This document shows, piece after piece, positions 17,352 through 26,905 of a DNA stretch of 64,000 bases (position 1 is its first letter; each line of letters starts with the position of its first letter). The position numbers and the translations under genes are program-made. The notes under the pieces are model-generated. The model had not been told where the DNA came from, ran no database searches, and saw nothing but the letters and a program-made list of their open reading frames with translations. The stretch spans positions 192,501 to 256,500 of the forward strand of contig SCUB01000019.1 in the NCBI GenBank assembly GCA_004297465.1. The letters are read 5' to 3'. This DNA comes from Xanthobacteraceae bacterium. GTDB taxonomy: Bacteria; Pseudomonadota; Alphaproteobacteria; Rhizobiales; Xanthobacteraceae.

Positions 17352-17831
17352 ATGAAGACCATCGACCTGCGTTTCACCATCAACGGCGCGAAAGAGCGCG
17401 TCAGCATTCCGCCGCACCGCACGCTGCTGGAACTGTTGCGCGACGACCTGCAGCTGATCGGCACCAAGGAGGGCTGCGGCCATGGCGAATGCGGCGCCTG
17501 CACGGTCATGCTCGACGGCGTCACGGTCAATTCCTGCCTCGTGCTGGCCGCCGAGATCGACGGCCGAAGCGTGACGACCATCGAGGGGTTGCGCAGCGGC
17601 GACAAGCTGCATCCGGTGCAGCAAGCATTCATCGACGAGAGCGGCTATCAGTGCGGGTTCTGCACCTCCGGTGTGATCCTCAGCACCAAGGCGCTGCTCG
17701 ACGCCAATCCGCACCCGAGCGACGATGAGATCAGGCAGGCGCTGGCCGGCAACTTCTGCCGCTGTACCGGCTACACCAAGATCTTCGAGTCCGTGCAGGC
17801 CGCAGCCAAGGGCCTCGAGGGAGATCGCTGA
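17352..17831 (+). CDS. [2Fe-2S] subunit of xanthine dehydrogenase-family enzyme
   Basis: The 159-residue small subunit carries all eight cluster cysteines: Cys42, 47, 50 and 62 for the plant-ferredoxin-type N-terminal cluster (GCGHGECGACTV), and Cys101, 104, 136 and 138 for the C-terminal cluster (QCGFCTSGV, NFCRCTGY). It passes electrons between the molybdenum site and FAD. The frame also contains an ATG at 17322 that overlaps the preceding stop, but the ATG at 17352 matches family starts. The molybdopterin subunit begins one base after its stop codon, so the three subunits are tightly coupled. Confidence 0.95.
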   Translation: MKTIDLRFTINGAKERVSIPPHRTLLELLRDDLQLIGTKEGCGHGECGACTVMLDGVTVNSCLVLAAEIDGRSVTTIEGLRSGDKLHPVQQAFIDESGYQCGFCTSGVILSTKALLDANPHPSDDEIRQALAGNFCRCTGYTKIFESVQAAAKGLEGDR

Positions 17832-17832
17832 C

Positions 17833-20160
17833 ATGAGCGCTGAAAACAGGGATGTTCGTGGCCGCAACTGGTCGACGCTGATCGGCAAGCGCCTGCCGCG
17901 TGTCGATGGCCTTGAGAAGGTGACGGGCGAGGCCAAGTATGGCGCCGACTACAATCTGCCGGGGCAGTTGTGGCTCAAGATCCTGCGCAGCCCCCATCCG
18001 CATGCGCGTATCCGCCGCATCGACACCTCGCGCGCGCTGGCGCTCGATGGCGTGCGCGACATCGTCACCGGCAAGGATTTCAACGGCTGGCGCTGGGGCT
18101 GGATGCATCAGACCCGCGACGAAACCCCGCTCGCGGTCGACAAGGTGCGCTTCTACGGCGAAGGCGTGGCGGCGGTTGCCGCCGTCGACGAGGAGACCGC
18201 GGAAGAGGCCTGCGGCCTGATCGACGTCGAATACGAGGTGTTGCCCGGCGTGTTCAGCGTCGATGAGGCCATGCGCGAGGGCGCGCCGCTCGTTCATGAC
18301 GACAAGCCCGGCAATGTGAGCTGGGAATTCCACATGAACCATGGCGACGTCGAGGCCGGCTTTCGCGAAGCTGATCACATCCGCGAGGACCGCTTCGAGA
18401 CCGGCCGCGTGCTGACCGGATTCCTCGAGCCGCCGGCGGCGATCGCGCAGTGGAATTCCTCCGGCATCACGGTGTGGGCCTGCAAGCAGAGCCCGTATTT
18501 CCACTACCGGCACCTCGCCGCCTGCTTCGGGCTGCCGCTCAGCAAGATCCGCGTCATCCAGACCTTCGTCGGCGGCGGCTTCGGCGGCACCAAGAACGAC
18601 TCGGTCGCCGGCGATCTGTGCGCCGTGCTCATGTCGAAGCGCACCGGGCGCCCGGTGAAGTTCGTCTACACCATGGAGGAGGTGTTCACGACCTGCCGCC
18701 GCCGCCACAACTTCGTCATCATCAACAAGATGGGTATGAAGAAGGACGGTACCATCACCGCGATGCAAAGCAAGGCGATCGGCGAGGGCGGCTTCTGCAC
18801 CGCGATCGGACCGCTGACGCTCTATCTCACCGGGGTGATGAGTACGCTGCCGTACAGGCTGCCGAATTTCAAGCACAACGCCTATCGCATCTTCACCAAC
18901 CACCCGGCCGGCGCGGCGATGCGCGGCCATGGCTCGACGCACACCCGCTTCGCCGCCGAGGTCCAGATCAACATGATGGCCAAGGATCTCGGCCTCGATC
19001 CGCTCGAGGTCAGGCTGAAGAACGCCGTCACCGCGCCGCATGAAACCATCAACGGCATCCTGGTGAAATCGGCCGGCATCAAGGAAGGGCTCGAGGTTCT
19101 GAAAGAGAGCGCGGCCTGGCGCGAGAAGGTGGAGCGGCGCCATGCCGGCAAGGATGTCGTGCACGGCGTCGGGGTGTCGGGCGCCAGCTACAGCGGCGGC
19201 GCGCGCCAGCGCGGCCATCAGGCCTGCTCGGCCATGGTGCGGCTGTGCGAGGACGGCACCATCAATTACCTGACCGGCGCCACCGATTGCGGACAGGGCT
19301 CCGACACCGTGCTGGTGCAGATCATCGCCGAGGAACTCGGGCTCGGCCTCGACGATGTCGGTATCCGCCGCGTCGACACCGCGATGACCACGGTCGATCC
19401 CGGCAGCTACGGCAGCCGGGTCACGCTGTTCGCCGGCGAGGCGGCGCAGAAGGCGGCGCGCGAGGTGCGCGACCAGCTTGCCGCGGTGGCCGCCAGGCAA
19501 TGGAACGTCGCCGCGGAGCGGATCGCCTTCAATAGCGGCAACGTGTTTGTCATCGACGACCCGGACAAGTCGATGCCGTTCCGCAAGCTGGCGCAGATCG
19601 CCTGCTATGCGGAGACCGGGGCGGTCATCATGGGGCGCGGCTATTCGGAATATTCGCCGGAACCATATGATTTCGACAACGGCTATGGCGATCCTGGCGT
19701 CAACTTCAGCTTCACGGCGCAGTTGACCGAGGTCGATGTCGATCTCGAAACCGGCATCACCAGGGCGACCGATTTCCTCATCGCCCATGACTGCGGCCGT
19801 CCCATCCATCCGGTCAATGTCGAGGCGCAGGTGCAGGGCGCCGCGGTGCAGGGCCTCGGCCAGGCGCTGTACGAGGAATTCAGGATGGAGAACGGCCGCA
19901 CGCTCAATCCCAACTTCGTCGACTACCGCATGCCGCTGGCGACCGAGGGGCCGGCCATCACGGTGGTCGACATCCTCACCGACGATCCCGACGGCATCCA
20001 CGGCGCCAAGGAGGCCTCCGAGGGTTCGATCGTCAGCACGCCGCCCTCGGTGGTCAGCGCCATCCATGACGCCACCGGCGTCTGGTTCACCTCGCTGCCG
20101 GTGACGCCGGAGAAGATCGCGCTGGCGCTCAAGGCCAGACGCGACCGGGGCGCGGAATAA
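17833..20160 (+). CDS. Molybdopterin-binding subunit of xanthine dehydrogenase-family enzyme (aryl-CoA-type)
   Basis: The 775-residue catalytic subunit has the aldehyde oxidase/xanthine dehydrogenase a/b hammerhead (RVDGLEKVTGEAKYGADYNLPG) and the molybdopterin-binding part: TGFLEPPAAIA, FVGGGFGGTKND, AMRGHGSTHTRFA, TDCGQGSDT, HDCGRPIHPVN, and the C-terminal KEASEG with the catalytic glutamate. Its organisation resembles 4-hydroxybenzoyl-CoA reductase HcrA and furoyl-CoA dehydrogenase HmfA more than purine-oxidising enzymes. With a CoA ligase in the same operon, hydroxylation or reduction of an aryl- or heteroaryl-CoA is the best inference. GGGAG before the ATG supports the start. Confidence 0.93.
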   Translation: MSAENRDVRGRNWSTLIGKRLPRVDGLEKVTGEAKYGADYNLPGQLWLKILRSPHPHARIRRIDTSRALALDGVRDIVTGKDFNGWRWGWMHQTRDETPLAVDKVRFYGEGVAAVAAVDEETAEEACGLIDVEYEVLPGVFSVDEAMREGAPLVHDDKPGNVSWEFHMNHGDVEAGFREADHIREDRFETGRVLTGFLEPPAAIAQWNSSGITVWACKQSPYFHYRHLAACFGLPLSKIRVIQTFVGGGFGGTKNDSVAGDLCAVLMSKRTGRPVKFVYTMEEVFTTCRRRHNFVIINKMGMKKDGTITAMQSKAIGEGGFCTAIGPLTLYLTGVMSTLPYRLPNFKHNAYRIFTNHPAGAAMRGHGSTHTRFAAEVQINMMAKDLGLDPLEVRLKNAVTAPHETINGILVKSAGIKEGLEVLKESAAWREKVERRHAGKDVVHGVGVSGASYSGGARQRGHQACSAMVRLCEDGTINYLTGATDCGQGSDTVLVQIIAEELGLGLDDVGIRRVDTAMTTVDPGSYGSRVTLFAGEAAQKAAREVRDQLAAVAARQWNVAAERIAFNSGNVFVIDDPDKSMPFRKLAQIACYAETGAVIMGRGYSEYSPEPYDFDNGYGDPGVNFSFTAQLTEVDVDLETGITRATDFLIAHDCGRPIHPVNVEAQVQGAAVQGLGQALYEEFRMENGRTLNPNFVDYRMPLATEGPAITVVDILTDDPDGIHGAKEASEGSIVSTPPSVVSAIHDATGVWFTSLPVTPEKIALALKARRDRGAE

Positions 20161-20186
20161 CCCGCGGAACCCAGGGGAGGGGCATC

Positions 20187-21329
20187 ATGGACATGCTGTT
20201 TGACGAAGATCTCAAGGCGTTTCGTAATGAGATCGCGCGCTGGGTGGACGAGCGCCTGGCGCCGCGCGCGGAGGCGCTCGACGCCAGCGAGGAGTTCGCC
20301 GAAGACCTGTTCAAGGAACTGGGCGAACTCGGCTATCTCGGCGTCATGTATCCGGAAGCCTATGGCGGCAGCGGCATCGAGCGTCCGTATCTCTACTTCA
20401 CGGTGCTGTGCGAGGAGTTGGCGCGCGGTTCGGCGGGGTTCGCCGCCACCGTCTGCATGCACGGCTCGACCGCCACCAACACGATCCATGCCTGGGGCAG
20501 CGAGGATGTGCGGCAGAAATACCTGGTGCCGGCGCTGCGCGGCGACATGGTCGGCGCGTTCGCCATCACGGAAGCCAATGCCGGCTCGGATGCATCGGCG
20601 CTGCGCACGCGCGCCGAGAAGGTCGCCGGCGGCTATCGCCTCAACGGCATCAAGCTATTCACCTCTGGCGCCTACCATGCGGACTTCATCACGGTGGCGG
20701 CGACCAGCGACCCGTCAAAGGGCCTCAAGGGCATTGGGCTCTATCTGCTCGATACCGCAGCGGAAGGATTCTCGGTCCGCAAGCTGTCGAAATTCTCGGT
20801 GCGCTGTTCGGATACCAACGAACTCCTGCTGGATAACGTGTTCATCCCCGACGACCGCCGGCTCGGCGACGAGCATGGCGGCTTTCTCAATGCCTACAAG
20901 TCGCTCACGGTCGACCGCATCTTCACCGCCGCGCTGGCGCTCGGCATTGGCCGGGCGGCTTACGAAGCCGCGCTGCGCTACGCCAAGGAGCGGGTCCAGT
21001 TCGGTCAGCTGATCGGCAAATTCCAGGCGGTGCAGTTCAAGCTTGTCGACATGCTGGCGATGCTTGAGCAGTGCCGGCTTTATACTTATTATGCCGCCGC
21101 GCTTGCCGATCGCGGGCAGGCCATCACCACGGAGGCGGCACTCGCGAAGATCGTGGCGGCGGACGGCTGCAACGAAGTCTGCCAGAAGGCGTTGAACATT
21201 TTTGGCGGCTATGGGCTGATGAACGAGTTTCCGGCACAGCGGTATCTTCGCGACTCCTACTTTCCGATGATCGGTGGCGGTACCAGCGACATCATGCGCC
21301 TCATCATCTCCCGCCAGCTTGGCCTGTAG
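20187..21329 (+). CDS. Acyl-CoA dehydrogenase
   Basis: This 380-residue flavoenzyme shows family motifs in order: FKELGELGYLGVMYPEAYGG, FAITEANAGSDASALRT (FAD and substrate loop), LSKFSVRCSDTNELLLDNVFIP, YAKERVQFGQLIGKFQAVQFKLVDM, and the C-terminal NIFGGYGLMNEFPAQRYLRDSYFPMIGGGTSDI region. It should oxidise an acyl-CoA to its enoyl-CoA with transfer to ETF. The residue at the usual catalytic-base position lies in the GGGTSDIMR stretch, where many members carry Glu (GTSEI); here it is Asp, so the base may be different or displaced. A GGGGAGG ribosome site precedes it. It belongs to the operon starting at 14842. Confidence 0.93.
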   Translation: MDMLFDEDLKAFRNEIARWVDERLAPRAEALDASEEFAEDLFKELGELGYLGVMYPEAYGGSGIERPYLYFTVLCEELARGSAGFAATVCMHGSTATNTIHAWGSEDVRQKYLVPALRGDMVGAFAITEANAGSDASALRTRAEKVAGGYRLNGIKLFTSGAYHADFITVAATSDPSKGLKGIGLYLLDTAAEGFSVRKLSKFSVRCSDTNELLLDNVFIPDDRRLGDEHGGFLNAYKSLTVDRIFTAALALGIGRAAYEAALRYAKERVQFGQLIGKFQAVQFKLVDMLAMLEQCRLYTYYAAALADRGQAITTEAALAKIVAADGCNEVCQKALNIFGGYGLMNEFPAQRYLRDSYFPMIGGGTSDIMRLIISRQLGL

Positions 21330-21361
21330 GGGCCTGGCGGCCAACCGGAATCCGTAAAAGC

Positions 21362-21955
21362 ATGAACGGCCAGCCCGCGGACCGCGTCGAGGAAACCGTT
21401 GCGATCGCGCTCAGGCTGTTCACCGAGCGTGGCTACGACAACACGCCGATGTCGGCGGTCGCCGATGCGCTCGGCCTGACCAAGGCGGGCGTCTATCATC
21501 ATTTCGAGAGCAAGGAGCACCTGCTCTATCTTGTCCACAAGCACACGCTGGAAAGCCAGCTCGTGCCGCTGATCGAACAGGCCGAAGCCGAGCCGGACGC
21601 GGGCATGCGCATCCGCAGGTTCATGATCGACTATGTGCTCCTGCTCGCCCGTGATCCGAGCGCGGCCATGCTCATCAACGAGTCGCGGCGGCTCGCGCCG
21701 CATCACCTTGCCGAGATCCGCGGCATCTGGCGTCGCGGGTATCGCATGCTGCGCGGCACGATCATCGAGTTGCAGCAGCGCGGCCTGTGCCGCGAGGGGG
21801 TCGATCCGGTCTATGCGGCGTTCGGCGCGATCGGCATGACGAGCTGGATCATCCACTGGTTCGACAGGGCGCGCGGCGGAAACGCCGACGCGGTGGCGCG
21901 GACGATGTGCGGGATTTTTCTCGACGGGATCCTGAAGGACGGAGCGCGGCCGTAA
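21362..21955 (+). CDS. TetR/AcrR-family transcriptional regulator
   Basis: The 197-residue protein begins with a TetR helix-turn-helix: EETVAIALRLFTERGYDNTP and SAVADALGLTKAGVYHHF with SKEHLLYLV, at residues 9-57. The rest is a helical ligand-binding domain, probably for a CoA ester. The open frame extends upstream into the acyl-CoA dehydrogenase gene, but the ATG at 21362 is the natural start and lies 32 bases after that gene's stop. As the last gene of the operon it likely binds the palindrome at 14787-14798 and closes an autoregulatory loop. Confidence 0.9.
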   Translation: MNGQPADRVEETVAIALRLFTERGYDNTPMSAVADALGLTKAGVYHHFESKEHLLYLVHKHTLESQLVPLIEQAEAEPDAGMRIRRFMIDYVLLLARDPSAAMLINESRRLAPHHLAEIRGIWRRGYRMLRGTIIELQQRGLCREGVDPVYAAFGAIGMTSWIIHWFDRARGGNADAVARTMCGIFLDGILKDGARP

Positions 21956-21991
21956 GCCGTCGCGCCTACGCGCTCCTTAGCCCCCACGCGG

Positions 21992-22528
21992 TCAGTCCGC
22001 GTCCACATGCGCCAGCTTGGCGCGCAAATTGTCCGACAGCTTGCCGAGCAGGCCCAGCGTGATCAGCCGCTCATGCTCGGAGAGACCGGATGACGCATCG
22101 AGATCATGCTTGCGCATCGCCACGGCGAGCCTCTTGGCCAGCGCGTGTCCCTTGGCCGTCAGGTGCAGCCCGAAGGTGCGCTTGTCGGAGGAGGAGCCGC
22201 GCCGTGTGATCAGGCCCGCATTCTCGATGTGGACGATGAGCTTCGACAGGTTCGAACGCTTGATCATGAGCGCTTCGGTGAGCTGGCCGGGACGAACCCC
22301 CGGATTGGCGTCGATGGCCAGCAGCACGGACACATCGGTCGGGCTTAATCCCTTGAAATCCGGCACCTGATAGAACAGCTGGAAGAATTGCAGCTGCACG
22401 ATGCGCATGCGGAACCCCACATACTGTTCATGCACCGTGAGATCAATTTTCTCTCCACCGCCTTCCCATCCGGCGCCGTTCGCCGTTTCCTTCGCATCCC
22501 TGCCGGCCGGTTTCATCATTTGTTTCAA
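21992..22528 (-). CDS. MarR-family transcriptional regulator
   Basis: The 178-residue protein has the MarR winged helix: LSPTDVSVLLAIDANPGVRPGQLTEAL, IKRSNLSKLIVHIENAGLITR and GSSSDKRTFGLHLTAKG (about residues 60-130), with helical dimerisation segments on both sides. An N-terminal extension of about 30 residues is present; the internal ATG at residue 41 (FRMRIVQL) is less likely to be the start. It is encoded before a thiolase on the same strand and near a feruloyl-CoA-synthase-like gene. MarR proteins such as FerC control hydroxycinnamate genes by sensing CoA thioesters, so a similar role is plausible. Confidence 0.88.
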   Translation of the reverse strand: MKQMMKPAGRDAKETANGAGWEGGGEKIDLTVHEQYVGFRMRIVQLQFFQLFYQVPDFKGLSPTDVSVLLAIDANPGVRPGQLTEALMIKRSNLSKLIVHIENAGLITRRGSSSDKRTFGLHLTAKGHALAKRLAVAMRKHDLDASSGLSEHERLITLGLLGKLSDNLRAKLAHVDAD

Positions 22529-22724
22529 GAGCGCTCCTGATATTCCCGGCTTGCTTTCAAATTCGTGGGGACCTGTCTTGCGGCGGTCCGCGATATTAAA
22601 GCGGGTTTTCCGCGTTTCAAGTCGATTTCCGGTGGTCGTTCAAGCGTGCGCAAGTCTCAAGCTTGCCGCGAATCTCCCACGTCACTTCATGCGGTGATGC
22701 GCTCATATTCGTAGGCCGCCCACA

Positions 22725-23993
22725 TCACGCCGCCTCCAGGAGCAGCGCCATGCCCTGGCCGCCGCCCGCGCAGGCCGAGACGATGCCGCGCCTCAATCCG
22801 GCGCGGCGCAGTTCAAGCAGGCAGGACAACGTCGCGCGCACCCCGGTCGCCGCCAGCGGATGACCGAAGGCGATGGCGCCGCCATTGACGTTGAGCCGCG
22901 CCAGATCGAGGCCGAGGTCCTTGACGCAGGCCAGCGTCTGCGCGGCGAACGCCTCGTTGATCTCGATGCGGTCGATGTCGGCGAGCGCAAGGCCGGTCGC
23001 GTCGAGCAGGGCCATGATCGCCGGCACCGGGCCGATCCCCATGATCTCCGGCGGAACGCCGACGGTGGCGGCTGCGACGACGCGGCCGAGCGGCTGCTGT
23101 GTGGCATCGCGAAGCCCCGCGCCGCCGGTGACGATCACCGCCGCGCCGCCGTCGACGATCGCCGAGCTGTTGCCGCCGGTCTGCACGCCGCTGAACGAGG
23201 CACGGAGCTTTTTCAGCGCATCGAGCGAGGTCGGCCGGATATGGGTGTCCTGCGCCACCTCGTCGATGTCGCGCGGCAGGCGGATCTTGCGCGTCGCGTA
23301 GCGCGGCAGCTCGAAGCTCTCGTTGACGACGGGGACGATCTCCTCGGCCAGAGCGCCCGATGCTTGCGCGGCCACCGCGCGCGCGAAGCTCAGGCCCGCG
23401 AACTCGTCGACCTCCTCGCGCGAGATGGCGTAAAGTTTGGCGAGGTTCTCCGCGGTGCCGCCCATGTTGGTGCCGGGCGCGGTGTCCATGCTGCCCTCGG
23501 TGAGATAGTCGCCGAATTCGACCTGGCCGAGCCGGAAGCCGCCGCGATGGCTGAAGGCGGCGATCGGATGGCGGGTCATGTTCTCGGCGCCGACGCAGAG
23601 CGCGGTCGAGAAACTGCCGGCGGCGATGCCGGCGGCCGCCTGGGTGATGGTCTCGAAACCCGAACAGCAGATGCGGTGCACCTGCAGCGCCGGACGCGAG
23701 GCCGGCACGCCGGCATAGAGGCCGACATGGCGCGCGTAGAGCAGCGCGTCGAAGCTCGACGGCGCGACCTGCGCGGCGAAGGTGACGTCCACCGCCGCGC
23801 CGTCGATGCCGGCCCGCGCGATGGCGGCGCGCCCGGCCTTGATGCCGAGATCGGTCCCCGAAATGTCGGCGAACGCGCCGTTGTAATCCGCGAACGGCGT
23901 CCGCGCGCCATGCAGCACCCACACGTCGTCGTATTGCGCGACGAGAGCCGCGGCGACGCATTCCTTCCAATCCGGTGTCACGCTTTCCCCCAT
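22725..23993 (-). CDS. Thiolase family protein (acetyl-CoA C-acyltransferase)
   Basis: The 422-residue protein has thiolase features: nucleophile Cys109 in VHRICCSGFETI, GAENMTRHP, FAGLSFARAVAAQASG, INEAFAAQTL, the active-site His in NGGAIAFGHPLAATGVR, and the second catalytic Cys in SACAGGGQGMALLLE. The nucleophile motif CCSG differs from the commoner CGSG or CASG. It should cleave a 3-oxoacyl-CoA with CoA, or run in reverse. It is divergent from the feruloyl-CoA-synthase-like gene with a 288-base control region between. With the SDR at 26144 it would provide two steps of beta-oxidation. Confidence 0.92.
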   Translation of the reverse strand: MGESVTPDWKECVAAALVAQYDDVWVLHGARTPFADYNGAFADISGTDLGIKAGRAAIARAGIDGAAVDVTFAAQVAPSSFDALLYARHVGLYAGVPASRPALQVHRICCSGFETITQAAAGIAAGSFSTALCVGAENMTRHPIAAFSHRGGFRLGQVEFGDYLTEGSMDTAPGTNMGGTAENLAKLYAISREEVDEFAGLSFARAVAAQASGALAEEIVPVVNESFELPRYATRKIRLPRDIDEVAQDTHIRPTSLDALKKLRASFSGVQTGGNSSAIVDGGAAVIVTGGAGLRDATQQPLGRVVAAATVGVPPEIMGIGPVPAIMALLDATGLALADIDRIEINEAFAAQTLACVKDLGLDLARLNVNGGAIAFGHPLAATGVRATLSCLLELRRAGLRRGIVSACAGGGQGMALLLEAA

Positions 23994-24281
23994 GGTCCGT
24001 AATAGTGGACGTTATCATGGCAGAGGAATTTTTAGTTTCATAGTGGAAAAATGTTGTGGAAGTAAACTCGCCGAAGTGGCGATAAGTGACTTAACGGAAG
24101 CCGGCAATTTGCAGGAAGCTCAGGCGCCGCTCTGAAAATATGTTTCCAAATAAACAAAAAAACTTGCGCTCGCTCCACTCCGGCGACATACTCGGCCAAA
24201 CAAGCGAGCCGGAGGCCAGACTGGGGCGCCGGGGGATAATTGTTGCCGCGGATGCCGTCCGGCGACCGCATACGGGAGAGA
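23994..24281. promoter_or_regulatory. Divergent control region between thiolase and CoA synthase genes
   Basis: This AT-richer stretch separates two divergent catabolic genes. It contains TGTTTCCAAATAAACA at 24141-24156, with 5-base inverted arms TGTTT/AAACA, a possible operator for the nearby MarR or TetR regulator. GGGAGAG at 24274-24280 is the ribosome site of the downstream gene. No gene was recognised here. Confidence 0.4.
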
Positions 24282-26153
24282 ATGGTGACCATCTCTGCGC
24301 CATTGCGCGAGATCGCGATCGGGCCATGCGATGTCGAGATGACGGAGCGTGCCGACGGCGTGATCTACGTGAAGTCGCTGGTCCCGCTCGGGGCGTTTCC
24401 GGGCCGGTTGACCGAGCGGCTCGAGCATTGGGCCGTTGTCGCCCCCGAGCGGATTTTCCTTGCCGAGCGCGACGGCCGCGACGGGTGGCGGACGCTGACT
24501 TACGGCCAGACCCTGCCGCTCGCGCGACGCGTCGCTGTCGGTCTGCTGGCTCACAATGCGTCGCCCGAGCGTCCCGTCGCCGTTCTTTCCGGCAACGGCA
24601 TCGACCACGCGGTGATCGCGCTCGCCGCCTATTTCGCCGGCGTTCCCTATGCGCCTGTCTCGCCCGGCTATTCGACGATCCCCGGCGGTCTCTCGAAACT
24701 CCGGTACGTTCTCGACCTGCTTACGCCGGGGCTGGTCTATGCCAGGGACGGCGGGCTCGTAACCGATGCCGTGCGCGGCCTCATTCCCCGCGATGCGGCG
24801 CTCGTCATGTCGCGGGCGGTGCCGGCGCTGCCGTGCGCTTCGAGCTTTGCCGATCTGGCGGCCGTCGCCGACGACGAGGCCGTCGAGCGCGCCTATGCCA
24901 GGGTCGGGCCGGACACGATCGCCAAGATCCTGTTCACCTCGGGATCGACCGGCGTGCCCAAGGGCGTGATCCAGACGCACCGGATGCTGTGCGCCAATCA
25001 GACCATGGTCGCCGCCATTTTTGCTTTCCTGGCGGCCGAGCCGCCGGTCGCGGTCGACTGGCTGCCGTGGCACCACACCGCTGGCGGCAACAACAATCTG
25101 GGTTCGGTGCTGTTCCACGGCGGCTCGCTCTACATCGACGACGGCCGGCCCGCGCCGGGCGAGATCGACAAGACCATCCGCAACCTGCGCGACATTCCGG
25201 CCACGGTGAACTACGGCGTCCCCAAGAGCTGGGCCGATCTCATTCCCCATCTGCGCGCCGACAAGGGCTTGCGCGAGACGTTCTTCCGGCGGCTGCGGCT
25301 CATGTTCTATGCCGGCGCGAGCCTGCCGCAGCATGTGCTGGATGCGCTCAACGAACTTGCCGTCGAAAGCTGCGGCGAGCGGGTGGCGGTCATGACCGGC
25401 CTCGGAGCCACCGAAACCGGCCCGTCGGCGCTATGCTGCACCAGGGAAGTGACGCGCGCCGGCATCGTCGGCCTGCCGCTGCCGGGCGTCACGCTCAAGC
25501 TGGTTCCGAAGGCGGGCAAGCTCGAGGCGCGCATCAAGAGCCCGAGCCTGACGCCGGGATACTGGCGCCAGCCCGCGCTGACGCAGCAGGCGTTCGACGC
25601 CGAGGGGTTCTACCGCCTCGGCGATGCCCTGCGTTTCGCCGACCCCGGCGACGTGCGCGGGGGCTTCATCTTCGACGGCCGCATCGTCGAGGATTTCAAG
25701 CTCCTGTCCGGCACTTGGGTCAATGTCGGCAGCCTTCGCCCGCAGCTGCTGACGCACTTTGCTCCGCTTTTCGCCGACGTGGTCATTACCGGGGGCGATC
25801 GCGCCGAAGTGGGCGCGCTGGTGTTTCCCAGTCTTGAGCGATGCCGGGAGGCGGCCGCGCTGCCGCTCGGCGCGCCGGCGGCCGATGTGCTGTCGCATCC
25901 GAACTTGCGGGCGCGCATCGCGCGGCGGCTCGACGAATTCGCCCGCGCCGCAACCGGCAGTTCGAATCGGGTGACGCGGCTGCTGTTGCTGCGCGATCCG
26001 CCGTCGTTCGGCGACGGCGAGATCACCGACAAGGGATCGATCAATTCCCGCGCCGTCCTTGAACGGCGCGCCGCGAGCGTCGAGGCGCTCTATTCGGCAA
26101 CGCCGGGCGCGGAAGTCATTGTCGTGGGGTCGGGAGAAAAAGCATGGAACTGA
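24282..26153 (+). CDS. Feruloyl-CoA synthase-like AMP-dependent ligase
   Basis: The 623-residue ligase is longer than ordinary acyl-CoA ligases and matches the feruloyl-CoA synthase group: [24 protein letters not shown] loop [16 protein letters not shown] (about residues 222-237), [27 protein letters not shown], and the group's [22 protein letters not shown] region near 466. It should convert hydroxycinnamates or related aryl acids to CoA thioesters with ATP. Start choice is uncertain: ATG 24282 sits 3 bases from GGGAG, and the adjacent GTG at 24285 is better spaced. Its end overlaps the SDR gene by 10 bases. Confidence 0.85.
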   Translation: MVTISAPLREIAIGPCDVEMTERADGVIYVKSLVPLGAFPGRLTERLEHWAVVAPERIFLAERDGRDGWRTLTYGQTLPLARRVAVGLLAHNASPERPVAVLSGNGIDHAVIALAAYFAGVPYAPVSPGYSTIPGGLSKLRYVLDLLTPGLVYARDGGLVTDAVRGLIPRDAALVMSRAVPALPCASSFADLAAVADDEAVERAYARVGPDTIAKILFTSGSTGVPKGVIQTHRMLCANQTMVAAIFAFLAAEPPVAVDWLPWHHTAGGNNNLGSVLFHGGSLYIDDGRPAPGEIDKTIRNLRDIPATVNYGVPKSWADLIPHLRADKGLRETFFRRLRLMFYAGASLPQHVLDALNELAVESCGERVAVMTGLGATETGPSALCCTREVTRAGIVGLPLPGVTLKLVPKAGKLEARIKSPSLTPGYWRQPALTQQAFDAEGFYRLGDALRFADPGDVRGGFIFDGRIVEDFKLLSGTWVNVGSLRPQLLTHFAPLFADVVITGGDRAEVGALVFPSLERCREAAALPLGAPAADVLSHPNLRARIARRLDEFARAATGSSNRVTRLLLLRDPPSFGDGEITDKGSINSRAVLERRAASVEALYSATPGAEVIVVGSGEKAWN

Positions 26154-26905
26154 AGGAATTTTTCGCGTTCGTGACCGGGGGCGGATCGGGGCTGGGCGAG
26201 GCTACGGTGCGTGCGCTCGCGGCGACCGGCGCGAAGGTCGCGGTGTTCGACAAGAACGCCGAGGCGGCGCGCCGCGTCGCGGAGGCCGTCGGCGGTCTTG
26301 CCGTGGTCGGCGACGTGGCCAGCGAGGACGATGTCGCGGGCGCCTTCGATGCGGTCGCGGCCCGGTTCGGCGGCCTGCGCGTCGTCGTCAACTGCGCCGG
26401 CATCGGCACCTCGGGGCGCCTCGTTTCCAAATCCGGGCCGCATCCGCTCGAACTGTTCGAGCGGACCATCCGTGTCAATCTCGTCGGCACCTTCAACGTC
26501 ATGCGGTTCGCCGCGGCGCGCATGACGACGGAAGATGAGCTCGAGAGCGGCGAGCGCGGCGTCATCATCAACACGGCGTCTGTCGCCGCCTTCGAGGGCC
26601 AGCTCGGCCAGTGCGCCTATTCGGCCTCGAAGGGCGGCATCCATTCGATGACCCTGCCGGCGGCGCGCGAACTGGCGCGGTTCGGCATCCGCGTCATGAC
26701 CATCGCGCCGGGGCTGATCCGCACGCCGCTGTTCGACACGCTGCCGCCGGATGTCGCCGAGCGCATCGAGGCGCAGAGCGTGTTCCCGCGCCGACTCGGC
26801 CGGCCCGAGGAATTCGCCGACCTGGTCGTGGCCATTGTGCGCAATCCGCTGCTCAACGGCGAGACCATCCGGCTCGACGGCGCGCTGCGGCTTCCGGTTT
26901 CCTAG
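26144..26905 (+). CDS. SDR-family dehydrogenase (3-hydroxyacyl-CoA dehydrogenase-like)
   Basis: The 253-residue protein is a classical short-chain dehydrogenase: cofactor loop TGGGSGLG at residues 11-18, DVASEDDV, NCAGIGTSG, and the catalytic YSASK near 159-163 preceded by NTASVAAFEG. The PGLIRTPLFDTLP and GETIRLDGALRLP segments are typical of the type II 3-hydroxyacyl-CoA dehydrogenase (HSD17B10-like) group, which oxidises 3-hydroxyacyl-CoA with NAD+. It overlaps the end of the feruloyl-CoA-synthase-like gene by 10 bases, so the two are coupled. A beta-oxidation step on the ligase product is the likely role. Confidence 0.9.
   Translation: MELKEFFAFVTGGGSGLGEATVRALAATGAKVAVFDKNAEAARRVAEAVGGLAVVGDVASEDDVAGAFDAVAARFGGLRVVVNCAGIGTSGRLVSKSGPHPLELFERTIRVNLVGTFNVMRFAAARMTTEDELESGERGVIINTASVAAFEGQLGQCAYSASKGGIHSMTLPAARELARFGIRVMTIAPGLIRTPLFDTLPPDVAERIEAQSVFPRRLGRPEEFADLVVAIVRNPLLNGETIRLDGALRLPVS

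Noticed and set aside
17731-20067. 778-codon minus-strand frame opposite the molybdopterin subunit
   Set aside because: It is a GC-rich shadow frame with no domain and a His/Arg/Asp-rich composition; the plus-strand gene has complete family motifs.
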